DNA of 64,000 nucleotides from CAVYHJ01 sp963768165 [NCBI: uncultured bacterium] (GTDB taxonomy: Bacteria; UBP4; UBA4092). Location: contig CAVYHJ010000001.1 in the NCBI GenBank assembly GCA_963768165.1, positions 62,001 through 126,000 on the forward strand, given 5' to 3'. Under the pieces are notes generated by a model, which worked only from the letters and a program-made list of their open reading frames with translations, searched no databases and had not been told where the DNA came from. Both the position numbers and the translations under genes were made by a program. Position 1 is the first letter of the stretch. Each line of letters starts with the position of its first letter. Below are positions 18,582-27,208 of this stretch, piece by piece.

Positions 18582-19321
18582 TTTTCCTTCGTTTGTGAAA
18601 TCCCTAATAAATAAATTCCTTTTAATGTTAAATATGGATCAATCTTTTGAATTCTCTTGGAATAGGGTTTCAGTAATTTGGCATTGCCACCTGTGGCAAT
18701 GATGGAAACTTTTTTGGCTTTTAATTCTTCTTGTATTCTATCAATCAGAGCATCTATCATGGACCCGAAACCATGCAAAAGACCGGATTGTAATGATTTT
18801 ATAGTGGTTTGCTCAATGACCTTTTTCTTTGAGATATTATTCAATGCCACTCTCGGTAATAAAGCCGTCTGGTCATGCAAGGCATCCCGTGCAACAGTAA
18901 TTCCATTGGCAATCGCTCCCCCGATAAATTCTTTTTTTGAATTCACCACATTGAAAGTTGTCGCTGTTCCGCAGTCAACAACTACCAAGGGAACTGGATA
19001 TTCATTTACAGCCGCAATGACATCCGCCAACCTGTCTATGCCTAAAGAAGTAACGGGTTTATAGTGAATCTTCAATTCGTTGACTGCATGAGTAATGATA
19101 ATGGGTGTAATGAAGTACTTTTTCTGTAGAGATTTACAAATAATTTTGGTGATAGCAGGATTTACGGAACCAAGGAATACATCATCAATTTTAAAATGAA
19201 AATCCAAATTGGTTTTTATCTTCTTGTTTTCTACTGAAATATTTCGAATAATTTTCGCATTCTGGAATATAGCGAAATTTGTTCTTGAATTACCGATATT
19301 AATCACTAGATATCGTTTCAT
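18578..19321 (-). CDS. coaX: Type III pantothenate kinase
   Basis: 247-residue CoaX, the first step of coenzyme A synthesis. The N-terminal INIGNSRTNFAIF, the VDCGTATTFN nucleotide-binding segment and GGAIANGITVARDALHDQTALLPRV-type loops are present. There is no Shine-Dalgarno. A TAGTAT box lies 7 bases before the ATG, so the transcript may be leaderless. It is the first gene of the coaX-nadC-birA run. Confidence 0.93.
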   Translation of the reverse strand: MKRYLVINIGNSRTNFAIFQNAKIIRNISVENKKIKTNLDFHFKIDDVFLGSVNPAITKIICKSLQKKYFITPIIITHAVNELKIHYKPVTSLGIDRLADVIAAVNEYPVPLVVVDCGTATTFNVVNSKKEFIGGAIANGITVARDALHDQTALLPRVALNNISKKKVIEQTTIKSLQSGLLHGFGSMIDALIDRIQEELKAKKVSIIATGGNAKLLKPYSKRIQKIDPYLTLKGIYLLGISQTKEK

Positions 19322-19404
19322 AAGTTGAATACTACTTTACCATAGTTAAGTTCTTCTATTCGATTTACTTGACCAACCTTTATGTGAATGTTATCGTTAT
19401 CCCC

Positions 19405-20049
19405 ATGACTAAAAAAGGAATTTTAATTTCATTGGAAGGCGGGGAAGGAAGTGGAAAATCTACCCAGGCACTCCGGTTAAAGAAATATTTTGAGAACTTA
19501 GGTTATCGCGTGCGCATTGTTCAAGAACCCGGAGAAACGAGAATCGGCAAGAAAATTCGTGAAATTTTACTCAATCCCCACCATCGAGAAATCGGTGCTA
19601 TTACCGAAGTATTATTATATATATCGGCACGTGCGCAATTAGTTGAGGAGATAATTAATCCTGCATTACAAAAAGGTTACGTGGTCATCTGCGACCGGTA
19701 TATTGATTCCTCCATGGCTTATCAGGGGATTGGGCGCGGACTGGGATTTAAAACTGTAAAATTGCTAAACGATATTGCCATTCAGGGAAAGAAACCTAAC
19801 CTTACTTTTTATTTTGATCTGGACCCAGAAATAGGTTTGGCAAGAAAACACAAGAGTACCCAGGGCAAAATGGATCGCATAGAAAGTGAATCCCGGAAGT
19901 TTCATCAAACAATCCGCAAGGGTTATCTCCAATTGGCAAAAAGGGAACCGGGACGAATTAAAGTAATTCCTGCCACAGGAACTGCTGACAATATCTGGAA
20001 CTTGGTAAAAGAAGAAATTGTTCGGTACTTATTGAAATCTAAGAATTAA
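19405..20049 (+). CDS. tmk: Thymidylate kinase
   Basis: About 214-residue dTMP kinase. The P-loop EGGEGSGKST, the DRYIDSSMAYQG catalytic segment and the lid region (LARKHKSTQGKMDRIE) are present. I use the ATG at 19405, which places the P-loop at the usual distance from the N-terminus. The frame extends 36 bases further upstream, and neither start has a clear Shine-Dalgarno. Its 3' end overlaps the convergent tatC by 11 bases. Confidence 0.92.
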   Translation: MTKKGILISLEGGEGSGKSTQALRLKKYFENLGYRVRIVQEPGETRIGKKIREILLNPHHREIGAITEVLLYISARAQLVEEIINPALQKGYVVICDRYIDSSMAYQGIGRGLGFKTVKLLNDIAIQGKKPNLTFYFDLDPEIGLARKHKSTQGKMDRIESESRKFHQTIRKGYLQLAKREPGRIKVIPATGTADNIWNLVKEEIVRYLLKSKN

Positions 20050-20824
20050 ACTCTTCCATATCAGATTCTTCAGAATCCAAATCTTTCTTCTTTTCTACAA
20101 ACTTCACAAGAATAATAGATAATTCATACAGCAAGAAGATGGGGATCGCCAGAAAAACACCTGTGATAATTTCCGGGGTAAAACAAAATCCGACAAAGAT
20201 AGATGCAAAAACGGCAATTCTCCAATTTCTTCGCAACATTCGGCTTTTCACGATACCGACTTTGGCAAGTCCCATCATCACCAACGGGATTTCGAAAATT
20301 GCGCCAACCGCCAAAAGAAAAAACACCACAAAGGTAATCGTTTCTTCAATTCCAATCAAAGGTTTCATGAGTTCTGTCTGGTAACTTACCAATGCACGTG
20401 TTGCCAGTGGGATTAAAACAAAATAGCCGAAAACTTCCCCGACAAAAAAAGAAAATAGTGCAAATCCAAATAGATTTCTGACGACTTTTCTTTCTTTGGA
20501 AGACAATGCTGGTTGGACAAACTTCCATATTTGATAAAGAAGAACGGGACTGGCTAGAACAACCCCTGCATACATTGAGGCTTTAAATCGAATATTAAAA
20601 GGAGTGAGAATCGAATTGTAATAGGTGATGGTGATGACTTTAATACAGGGGCGGAGAAGATAATCTATAAGTTTGGCAGAAAAGATAAACGCTATGATAG
20701 TCCCTATCACAGCCGCAATCAAGGATTTAATGAGACGAGAACGAAGTTCTTCTAAATGTTCAAATAAGGTTAACCGCTTCTCTTCTATAACCGACTCATT
20801 GTTTTCATTATTTCTTAGGCTCAT
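20039..20824 (-). CDS. tatC: Sec-independent protein translocase TatC
   Basis: 261-residue multispanning TatC, the twin-arginine signal receptor, with about six transmembrane segments. The N-terminal LFEHLEELRSRLIKSL motif and the PALSSKERK periplasmic loop are family-typical. Its start overlaps the tatA gene by 17 bases, so the two are co-transcribed and probably translationally coupled. The C-terminal tail after the last helix is charged. Confidence 0.95.
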   Translation of the reverse strand: MSLRNNENNESVIEEKRLTLFEHLEELRSRLIKSLIAAVIGTIIAFIFSAKLIDYLLRPCIKVITITYYNSILTPFNIRFKASMYAGVVLASPVLLYQIWKFVQPALSSKERKVVRNLFGFALFSFFVGEVFGYFVLIPLATRALVSYQTELMKPLIGIEETITFVVFFLLAVGAIFEIPLVMMGLAKVGIVKSRMLRRNWRIAVFASIFVGFCFTPEIITGVFLAIPIFLLYELSIILVKFVEKKKDLDSEESDMEEFNS

Positions 20825-21020
20825 CCGTAGGTGTTGAATCTACTTTTTTAGGGGTAGATTCTTCATCCTTTTCGCTAGAGATACCTTTCATTTCTTCTTT
20901 AAATCCACGGATACCTTTTCCTAACTCACGACCAATCTTGGACAAATTCTGAGGTCCAAAAAGAAGCAAAAGAACAAATATCAAGAAAACCCATTCAAAT
21001 CCATGTGGTAAAAAATCCAT
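20808..21020 (-). CDS. tatA: Twin-arginine translocase TatA/B-type protein
   Basis: 70-residue TatA-like protein: an N-terminal transmembrane helix with FGPQNLSKIGRELGKGIRGFKEEM (hinge FGP and amphipathic helix), then an acidic/lysine-rich tail. A GGAGG Shine-Dalgarno precedes the ATG. Only one TatA/B gene is visible, so a minimal TatAC system is possible unless another copy lies elsewhere. Confidence 0.93.
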   Translation of the reverse strand: MDFLPHGFEWVFLIFVLLLLFGPQNLSKIGRELGKGIRGFKEEMKGISSEKDEESTPKKVDSTPTDEPKK

Positions 21021-21093
21021 AACATCAGCCTCCTTTCAAGTAGACCTAGTATATTTTACCATAAAAGGATTATCCATGATAGAAATGCTTTGT

Positions 21094-22632
21094 TTAACTT
21101 GATTTTATATTTGACAAAATTAATCCATCTAATAAATCTCTTTCACTCACGGTCATTTGTTTAAACCCAAAGAAACGCATTACTTCCCGGCAGATGAGTA
21201 CACCCACCAAAATCACATCTGCTCGTTTGGGGTCCAGACCGGGCAGTTCCTTGCGCTGGGTAATCGTCCGCTTAGCTAATTCTTCCGTTAATAATTCAAC
21301 CTCCGATAAAGAAAAGGCGGATCCATGAATCTTTGTGCTGTCATATTTTTCCAATTGTCGGTTCATAGCGGCAATCGTAGTAATAGTTCCACCGGTTCCC
21401 ACTGTGATAAAGGAATCCATTTTAGGAAACTCCAGAGTTTTTAAATGAATTTGAATATGTTTGACTACATTTTCCAATTCCATCTGAGTTACCGGATCAT
21501 GGAATATATATTCTTCCGTATACCGAACAGAACCAATATTCAGACTCTTGACTTGGTCAATTTTATTTCCGTTACCTATAATGAGTTCCGTGCTTCCGCC
21601 ACCAATATCCACCACCAATAATTTTTCCGCGGAAATCCCGGATATCGCTCCTAAAAAAGTTAATTCTGCCTCTTCTTCCCCTTTGAGTACCTTGACCTCC
21701 AATTTGAATTTATCCTGGATTTCTTTAAGAAACTCTTCTTGATTGACTGCGTCCCGCACCGCGCTAGTGGCACCCGCATAAATATTCAGAACCGGATACT
21801 TTTTTAGAATATCCCAATATTTTTCCAATTGTTGGCAAACCCTGAGCGTTCCTCCCGGCGTAATCTTTTTCTCCGCTATTCCATGTCCCAAATGAACAAT
21901 TTCAGAACGGCGCAAGAACGGTTGGAACCCACCATTCTCATCTATTTCTGCGATCAAGAGCCGTAAGCAATTTGTTCCCATATCAATACTGGCATATCTG
22001 GGGATTTCGAGTTCTTCCGGTTCGCTCACAATAGGACTTGCGGATATGGTTTCTATTCTCTTTAACATCAACCGCGCGCTTCGGATGGCTTTTCCGCGAT
22101 GGCCATGATGGGCTTTCTCACGGGAATTAAGTTGGGCAAAAGTCTTTTTTAATTCCGGGAAAAGAAATATCGGATCATACCCAAAACCATTGGTCCCCAA
22201 TGGGATCGGCGTTATCATTCCACTACACCTTCCCTGCACTGTCCAGACTTGGCCATGCGGTTCTGCGATAGCCACCACGCAAACAAATTGTGCCCCCCGT
22301 TCAATGGGAGGGACTAATTTCATCGCCATTAATAATTTATGGATACGGGATGTATCGTCAGACGCAAACCGGGAAGAATGGATCCCGGGACCTCCACGCA
22401 AAAACTTAACCTCTAATCCAGAATCATCCGCCAAGGCCAATTCACCTGTAATATTGGCGGTAAGCACAGCTTTTTTTAAGGCATTGGCTTTATACGTTGA
22501 GCCGTCTTCTTCGATTAAAGGAACTGACGGATAATCAGCCAATGTTTTGATTTCAAACGGGATATCTGCCAGTAATTCTTTTAATTCTTTGACTTTATAT
22601 TCATTCCGTGTAGCTAATACCAATTTACGCAT
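21094..22632 (-). CDS. RdgB (ITP/XTP pyrophosphatase)-Ppx/GppA fusion protein
   Basis: One continuous 512-residue frame carries two enzymes that are usually separate. Residues about 1-200 are a HAM1/RdgB non-canonical purine NTP pyrophosphatase (ATRNEYKVKEL, LALADDSGLEV, GFGYDPIF, SREKAHHGHRG). Residues about 214-512 are a Ppx/GppA-type phosphatase of the ASKHA fold (IDMGTNCLRLLIAEI, YAGATSAVRDAVN, VVDIGGGSTELI, VGTGGTITTIAAM). Known roles are removal of ITP/XTP and hydrolysis of polyphosphate or pppGpp. Catalytic motifs of both halves look intact, with no stop or frameshift at the roughly 13-residue linker. rph lies upstream on the same strand. Confidence 0.9.
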   Translation of the reverse strand: MRKLVLATRNEYKVKELKELLADIPFEIKTLADYPSVPLIEEDGSTYKANALKKAVLTANITGELALADDSGLEVKFLRGGPGIHSSRFASDDTSRIHKLLMAMKLVPPIERGAQFVCVVAIAEPHGQVWTVQGRCSGMITPIPLGTNGFGYDPIFLFPELKKTFAQLNSREKAHHGHRGKAIRSARLMLKRIETISASPIVSEPEELEIPRYASIDMGTNCLRLLIAEIDENGGFQPFLRRSEIVHLGHGIAEKKITPGGTLRVCQQLEKYWDILKKYPVLNIYAGATSAVRDAVNQEEFLKEIQDKFKLEVKVLKGEEEAELTFLGAISGISAEKLLVVDIGGGSTELIIGNGNKIDQVKSLNIGSVRYTEEYIFHDPVTQMELENVVKHIQIHLKTLEFPKMDSFITVGTGGTITTIAAMNRQLEKYDSTKIHGSAFSLSEVELLTEELAKRTITQRKELPGLDPKRADVILVGVLICREVMRFFGFKQMTVSERDLLDGLILSNIKSS

Positions 22633-22734
22633 ACGTAGATTCTATCAGGTTTCTCTGTGCTCTTTGCGTGTTTTATTCTTTGCAGCCTTTGCAAGAAATC
22701 AGTATCAGGCTAAGGTTATGGGATAAGTTATGTA

Positions 22735-23463
22735 TCAAAACGAACTAATCTGCAAAGCCGTTTTTTGAATCTCCATTAATTGAAGAATACCTGCTTTCGC
22801 TAGTTCAATTAATGCATCCATTTCCTCTTTGGAAAACGGGACTCGTTCCGCCGTTCCCTGCACCTCAATAAATTTTCCTTTACCGGTCATCACCACATTC
22901 ATATCTACATCGGCAATCACGTCTTCGTCGTACATTAAATCCAATAATTTACTCCCTTTAACCATACCGACCGAGGTTGCTGCCACGAAATCTGTGATGG
23001 GATTTCCGCTGATCTTTCCATCCACCTGCAATCGCGCTACAGCATCCACCAAAGCCACAAAAGCTCCTGTAATTGCTGCCGTTCGCGTTCCACCGTCCGC
23101 TTGGATGACATCGCAATCAATCCAGATGGTTCTCTGTCCCAATTTTGCTGTGTTAGTGACCGCCCGCAGTGACCGGCCAATCAAACGTTGAATCTCATGG
23201 GTCCGTCCGGTTATTTTTCCACGCGAAGATTCACGTGGAATACGCGACGATGCAGACCGGGGAATCATGGCATATTCTGCTGTTATCCATCCGGTATTCG
23301 TATTCATTAAATGAGGGGGGACTTTGTCCTCTATAGACGCGCTGCATATCACCTTGGTATCCCCTACTTCAATCAATGCCGACCCTTCCGCATGTTTCAA
23401 ATAATGCCGGGATACTTTCACGGGTCGTAACTCGTTTTCTGCTCTTCCATCATTTCGTTTCAA
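22735..23463 (-). CDS. rph: Ribonuclease PH
   Basis: 242-residue phosphorolytic exoribonuclease that trims tRNA 3' ends. [40 protein letters not shown] and [17 protein letters not shown] are diagnostic. The start codon is TTG (minus strand at 23463), chosen because AGGGAGGA lies 7 bases upstream and the N-terminus then fits the family (MKRNDGR). The gene directly precedes the RdgB-Ppx fusion. An rph-rdgB neighbourhood is common in bacteria. Confidence 0.95.
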   Translation of the reverse strand: MKRNDGRAENELRPVKVSRHYLKHAEGSALIEVGDTKVICSASIEDKVPPHLMNTNTGWITAEYAMIPRSASSRIPRESSRGKITGRTHEIQRLIGRSLRAVTNTAKLGQRTIWIDCDVIQADGGTRTAAITGAFVALVDAVARLQVDGKISGNPITDFVAATSVGMVKGSKLLDLMYDEDVIADVDMNVVMTGKGKFIEVQGTAERVPFSKEEMDALIELAKAGILQLMEIQKTALQISSF

Positions 23464-23668
23464 TGAATTATCCTCCCTATTTTGATATTCGAATTATATC
23501 ATAGTTCAGTAACCCACAAATTCTTCCACATAAATTTTATATTTAAAAATCCGTTCCTTGCAAAAATAGTAATTACTTATCAACTGCATGAGGAGTTTCC
23601 CCAGAATTTAGGGATTGAATAATATAACCTGCGAGATATCAATAAGGGATGTAAAATAGGAAGTGGTA

Positions 23669-23744
23669 AGGAACCTCTGAGCGGGGATAAAATAGCCTTG
23701 GAGAAAAAAATGGGGAATCTTATTCCCCAAAATCGGAGGTTCCT
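23669..23744 (+). promoter_or_regulatory. Stem-loop sequestering the transposase ribosome-binding site
   Basis: AGGAACCTC (23669-23677) pairs with GAGGTTCCT (23736-23744), which contains the Shine-Dalgarno and ends at the base before the ATG. Three further pairs (one wobble) extend the stem. An inner hairpin TGGGGAA/TTCCCCA (23711-23717/23723-23729) sits in the loop. Read-through transcripts entering the IS would fold this way, as described for IS10/IS50, limiting transposase made from outside promoters. Confidence 0.65.
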
Positions 23745-25004
23745 ATGAATAACGATAGCAGATTACTGGAAAAAATCAATACTCAATTAGATCACTTTAT
23801 GGAGGTCCTTGGGAAAGGACTCCCCAAACCACAACGGAGATTTCTTCATCAGATGCTCTTTGGGATTCAAGCCTCGCGGGATATCAAGTTATCGGAAGTG
23901 GCCCGTAATTTACATGAGGAGATCAAATTGATCAAGACGGAGAATCGGTTGTCTCGAAATCTGCAAGATCCAGAGTTATCCCAACAGGTCTTGGATCAGA
24001 TGCTGGAGCATGTGCGAGATCGAATAGATCCGGATACGGTATTAGCGATTGATTTGACGGATATCTCCAAACCCTATGCCCAGAAGATGGATTTCTTAGA
24101 TTGGGTTTGGGATGGGGTAGAGAAACAGAAGACCTGGGGATATTGGGTGTTAGAAGTGGTGGGTGCCCGGGTAGACCAAAAGAATTTGTATCCCCTCTAC
24201 AGTGAATTATATTCGGCGAAGGCGCATGATTTCATCAGCGAGAACCATCAAATATTCAAAGCGATGGATCAAGTCAATAGCTCCTTGAAGGGTAAAGGGA
24301 TTTGGGTCATGGACCGTGGGGGAGACCGAAAAAACCTGATTCGAGACTGGTTGGCGAGGGACTTGCGATTTGTGGTTCGTCTCAAAGGAGACCGTGGATT
24401 GATTACTCCGAATCGGGTTGAACAACTGGCTCGACAGATGGCCCAAGAGCTTGCTTGTCCCCAGGAGTATACGGTGGAGGTCGATCAACAAGGGTATACG
24501 GAAAAACGATTATTATCTCTGGGAAAAACCAAAGTTCATTTTCCTACGCTATCAGGGGAAGATTTGTTTTTAGTGGTCGTGAAAGGATTTGGATCCGAGC
24601 CGCTCATCCTCTTAACCAATGTAACCTTTTCCCCTCTTCGTATTTTGGAGATTTATCTGACTCGTTGGAAAGTGGAAGAAAGTATCCGGTTTCTTAAAAA
24701 AGAATATCATCTCGAGGATGTACGGGTACGCACGTATCGCTCTCTGAAAAATACTGTCGTCTTACTCTTTGCCGTCTTCTATTTCCTGAGTGTCTTCCTT
24801 GGTGGAACTCTTCGACTTGCGGTACTTCTTCGTAAAATTTATACCCGGGCCAAACGTTTCTTTCAAATTCCTGCTTTCCATCAATATGCCTTGGCCGATG
24901 GCATCTTTCGGGTCTTCTTTAATACCCGTTGGAAATATACTCCCCAATCCCAAAAACCTTTCTTGGAACCCAATCAGTTGTTCCTTCAATTTGATTTCGA
25001 TTAA
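23745..25004 (+). CDS. IS4-family DDE transposase
   Basis: 419 residues. DDE residues are plausible in AIDLTDIS, in VMDRGGDRKNL, and in the C-terminal signature YLTRWKVEESIRFLK, which matches Y-(2)-R-(3)-E-(6)-K of IS4 transposases exactly. The N-terminal about 80 residues are helical and presumably bind the ends. The frame is uninterrupted and ends 4 bases before the right inverted repeat. Confidence 0.93.
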   Translation: MNNDSRLLEKINTQLDHFMEVLGKGLPKPQRRFLHQMLFGIQASRDIKLSEVARNLHEEIKLIKTENRLSRNLQDPELSQQVLDQMLEHVRDRIDPDTVLAIDLTDISKPYAQKMDFLDWVWDGVEKQKTWGYWVLEVVGARVDQKNLYPLYSELYSAKAHDFISENHQIFKAMDQVNSSLKGKGIWVMDRGGDRKNLIRDWLARDLRFVVRLKGDRGLITPNRVEQLARQMAQELACPQEYTVEVDQQGYTEKRLLSLGKTKVHFPTLSGEDLFLVVVKGFGSEPLILLTNVTFSPLRILEIYLTRWKVEESIRFLKKEYHLEDVRVRTYRSLKNTVVLLFAVFYFLSVFLGGTLRLAVLLRKIYTRAKRFFQIPAFHQYALADGIFRVFFNTRWKYTPQSQKPFLEPNQLFLQFDFD

Positions 25005-25035
25005 AAAATGGGGAAACTCCTGTGAACTCGATTTC

Positions 25036-25063
25036 TTGACAGAATTTCAGGATATGACATAAT
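25036..25063 (+). promoter_or_regulatory. tRNA-Gly promoter
   Basis: TTGACA (25036-25041), a 16-base spacer and CATAAT (25058-25063), 26 bases before the tRNA. TTGACA and a TGTCAA at 25065-25070 form a dyad around the -10. Confidence 0.55.
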
Positions 25064-25089
25064 ATGTCAATCTCATATTTGTTATTTAT

Positions 25090-25161
25090 GCGGGAGTAGT
25101 TCAACGGTAGAACACCACCCTTCCAAGGTGGCTGTTGAGGGTTCAAATCCCTTCTCCCGCT
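25090..25161 (+). tRNA. tRNA-Gly (TCC)
   Basis: Acceptor GCGGGAG/CTCCCGC, anticodon loop with TCC, T-loop GTTCAAATC, discriminator T. The CCA is encoded at 25162-25164. It stands alone between the IS and the IS remnant. Confidence 0.97.
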
Positions 25162-25209
25162 CCATTTTATACAGGTTTAAGGCTGAAATTTTCCTGTATT
25201 ACTTAGAAT

Positions 25210-25364
25210 GAGATTGTGTCATAATAAGTTTACAAAAGAGGGTTCAAAGTTATCCAAGGGTATGATTACAAAATATCCCTGTGCCTATTAGAAAAATAAT
25301 TACAAAAGTATCTTGTTTTTATGGGGAATACGGGGGAGTGGTTTTCTCACGATATTATCCCGTT
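25210..25364 (-). mobile_element. IS remnant (terminal segment), copy 1
   Basis: About 155 bp nearly identical to 57786-57940, beginning GAGAtTGTGTCATAATAAG. At the other locus the same sequence continues into the 3' end of a DDE transposase gene. Here it stops at the last codons of that gene, where the MITE-like element begins. It is therefore the post-transposase end of an otherwise lost IS. Confidence 0.7.
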
Positions 25365-25506
25365 TGAGATCTCTGAAAAAGTACCAAATTTTAGAGAAAT
25401 TAACTTTCTGCAAATGCATAAAGTTTTCTAACCCATTGATTCTACAAGAGATAAAAATTTATGGATTTTACCATAGGTTTTTTAACCCACTTTTTCAGAG
25501 ATCTCA
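25365..25506. mobile_element. MITE-like element with 18-bp terminal inverted repeats
   Basis: 142 bp with perfect terminal inverted repeats TGAGATCTCTGAAAAAGT (25365-25382) and ACTTTTTCAGAGATCTCA (25489-25506). The interior is AT-rich and has no reading frame. A TT on each side could be a minimal target duplication but is not decisive. It joins the IS remnant to a REP-like repeat whose left hairpin arm is missing. Confidence 0.7.
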
Positions 25507-25653
25507 TTTGTCAAAGAGTGTTCCCCATCTTCATGAAATGGCAAGCAGGTCATTTTGGCATGATAATGAACGAGACCCGTCTCGTTCATTACCAGAAGCG
25601 GAATTGAAAATCTTAACTCCGCTTGAACGACACTTTACTATCACATAGGGGAG
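25507..25653 (-). repeat. REP-like hairpin repeat downstream of guaB
   Basis: Contains AAGAGTG, a dyad TAATGAACGAGAC/GTCTCGTTCATTA with a 2-base loop (about 25563-25590), and GCGGAATTGAAAATCTTAA facing CCGCTT. Related copies are at 49908-50040 and 58262-58387. Here it occupies the guaB 3' untranslated region and may end or protect that transcript. Confidence 0.65.
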
Positions 25654-27114
25654 TTATTCGATATGGTAATTCGGGGATTCTTTGGTTATCGTAACGTCGT
25701 GTACGTGACTTTCTTTTAAGCCCGCATTGGTAATGCGAATAAACCGGGCTTTTTTATGAAGTTCCGCGATGGTCTTGGCACCGCAATATCCCATGCCTGC
25801 CCGCAACCCACCCACCAAATGGTTGACTACGGTACTTAAAGAACCTTTATAGGGTACCCGTCCTTCAATGCCTTCTGGAACAAGCTTTTGCATATTCATT
25901 TCATTTTCCTGACCATAGCGGTCACGACCGCCTTCTTTCATAGCGGAAATGCTACCCATCCCGCGGTATACCTTAAAACTTCTGCCCTGATACAATATCA
26001 CTTCACCCGGACTTTCATCCGTTCCCGCAAAAAGACTTCCAATCATCACGCTATCGGCTCCGGCGGCCATCGCTTTTACCACATCACCGGAAAATTTTAT
26101 TCCTCCATCCGCTACCATAGGAATTTTAGCTTTTGAAGTTACCGCGGCACATTCCAATATGGCGCTGATTTGGGGAACACCGGCGCCACTGACTATTCTC
26201 GTGGTACAAATACTTCCCGGACCCATGCCCACTTTCACTCCATCCGCGCCTGCATCAATCAAAGCTTTTGCACCGTCTGCCGAGGCAATATTTCCAACCA
26301 ATAAATCCACGGATGGAAAAGCCGATTTGATTTTTTTTGTAGCCTGCAATACACGTTTGGTATACCCATGAGCGGTATCAATGACCAAAACATCCACCTT
26401 GGCTTCGACGAGCATCCCGGCCCGATCGAAAAAATCACCTGTGGCACCGATCGCTGCCGCAACCAATAATCTTCCCAATTTATCTTTGGTTGCCAGGGGA
26501 TATTGGATGGTTCTTTGAATATCTTTGACCGTGATTAATCCTTTGAGCCGATATTGTTTATCCACAATAGGAAGTTTTTCGACGCGGTGTTGTTGAAATA
26601 TTTTCTTGGCTTGCTTTAATGTTGTCCCTAGAGGCGCGGTGACCAGATTGTCTTTTGTCATGACTTCTCTGACTTTCACATTCGACGGTGATTCAAATCG
26701 TAAATCGCGGTGAGTCAAAATCCCGACTAATTTATTATTTTCATCCACAATCGGAAATCCTGAAACCCCAACTTTTTCCATAATATCAAACGCCCGCGCG
26801 ATAGTATCGTTCGGGGATAGGGTCACCGGGTCAACGACCAGACCGTTTTCATACCGTTTGACTTTTTCCACTTCGGCGACTTGTTGTTCAATACTCATAT
26901 TCTTATGCAACACACCGACACCGCCCGCTTGAGCCAGAGCAATCGCCAGTCCACTCTCCGTAACCGTATCCATGGCACTACTCACAAGGGAAATGTTGAT
27001 GGTAATATTCTTTGTGAACCTGGTTTGCGTATCCGTTTCTGCAGGCAATATTTCACTGTAACCTGGTTTTAGCAGAACATCATCAAATGTTAATGTTTCA
27101 GGGATAAAATTCAT
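25654..27114 (-). CDS. guaB: Inosine-5'-monophosphate dehydrogenase
   Basis: 486-residue IMP dehydrogenase, which converts IMP to XMP with NAD in guanine nucleotide synthesis. The barrel begins with [18 protein letters not shown] pair is inserted at about 90-205. The catalytic loop [15 protein letters not shown] carries the active cysteine, and the flap YRGMGS and the C-terminal GRVPYKG are present. Length and architecture are standard. A second, partial copy of the last 73 codons lies at 58036-58261. Confidence 0.97.
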   Translation of the reverse strand: MNFIPETLTFDDVLLKPGYSEILPAETDTQTRFTKNITINISLVSSAMDTVTESGLAIALAQAGGVGVLHKNMSIEQQVAEVEKVKRYENGLVVDPVTLSPNDTIARAFDIMEKVGVSGFPIVDENNKLVGILTHRDLRFESPSNVKVREVMTKDNLVTAPLGTTLKQAKKIFQQHRVEKLPIVDKQYRLKGLITVKDIQRTIQYPLATKDKLGRLLVAAAIGATGDFFDRAGMLVEAKVDVLVIDTAHGYTKRVLQATKKIKSAFPSVDLLVGNIASADGAKALIDAGADGVKVGMGPGSICTTRIVSGAGVPQISAILECAAVTSKAKIPMVADGGIKFSGDVVKAMAAGADSVMIGSLFAGTDESPGEVILYQGRSFKVYRGMGSISAMKEGGRDRYGQENEMNMQKLVPEGIEGRVPYKGSLSTVVNHLVGGLRAGMGYCGAKTIAELHKKARFIRITNAGLKESHVHDVTITKESPNYHIE

Positions 27115-27196
27115 AAATAAAATTTATTTCAAAATTATTATTCTGATTATTGTAGAATAACTTAGCTGAAAATCAAAATGAAAACATATATTGAGA

Positions 27197-27202
27197 TATA
27201 AT
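27197..27202 (+). promoter_or_regulatory. -10 box of pyrC (leaderless)
   Basis: TATAAT ends 6 bases before the pyrC ATG and there is no Shine-Dalgarno, so transcription should start at or next to the A of the start codon. No good -35 is seen at 17 bases. Confidence 0.45.
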
Positions 27203-27208
27203 TAAATT

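Larger units (their letters stand above)
23591..25021 (+). mobile_element. Intact IS4-family insertion sequence
   Basis: 1431-bp element bounded by perfect 13-bp inverted repeats AGGAGTTTCCCCA (23591-23603) and TGGGGAAACTCCT (25009-25021), with one full transposase gene. I do not see a convincing target-site duplication. The right end lies 15 bases before the -35 of the tRNA-Gly promoter. The closeness of the ends and the open transposase suggest recent activity. Confidence 0.88.
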
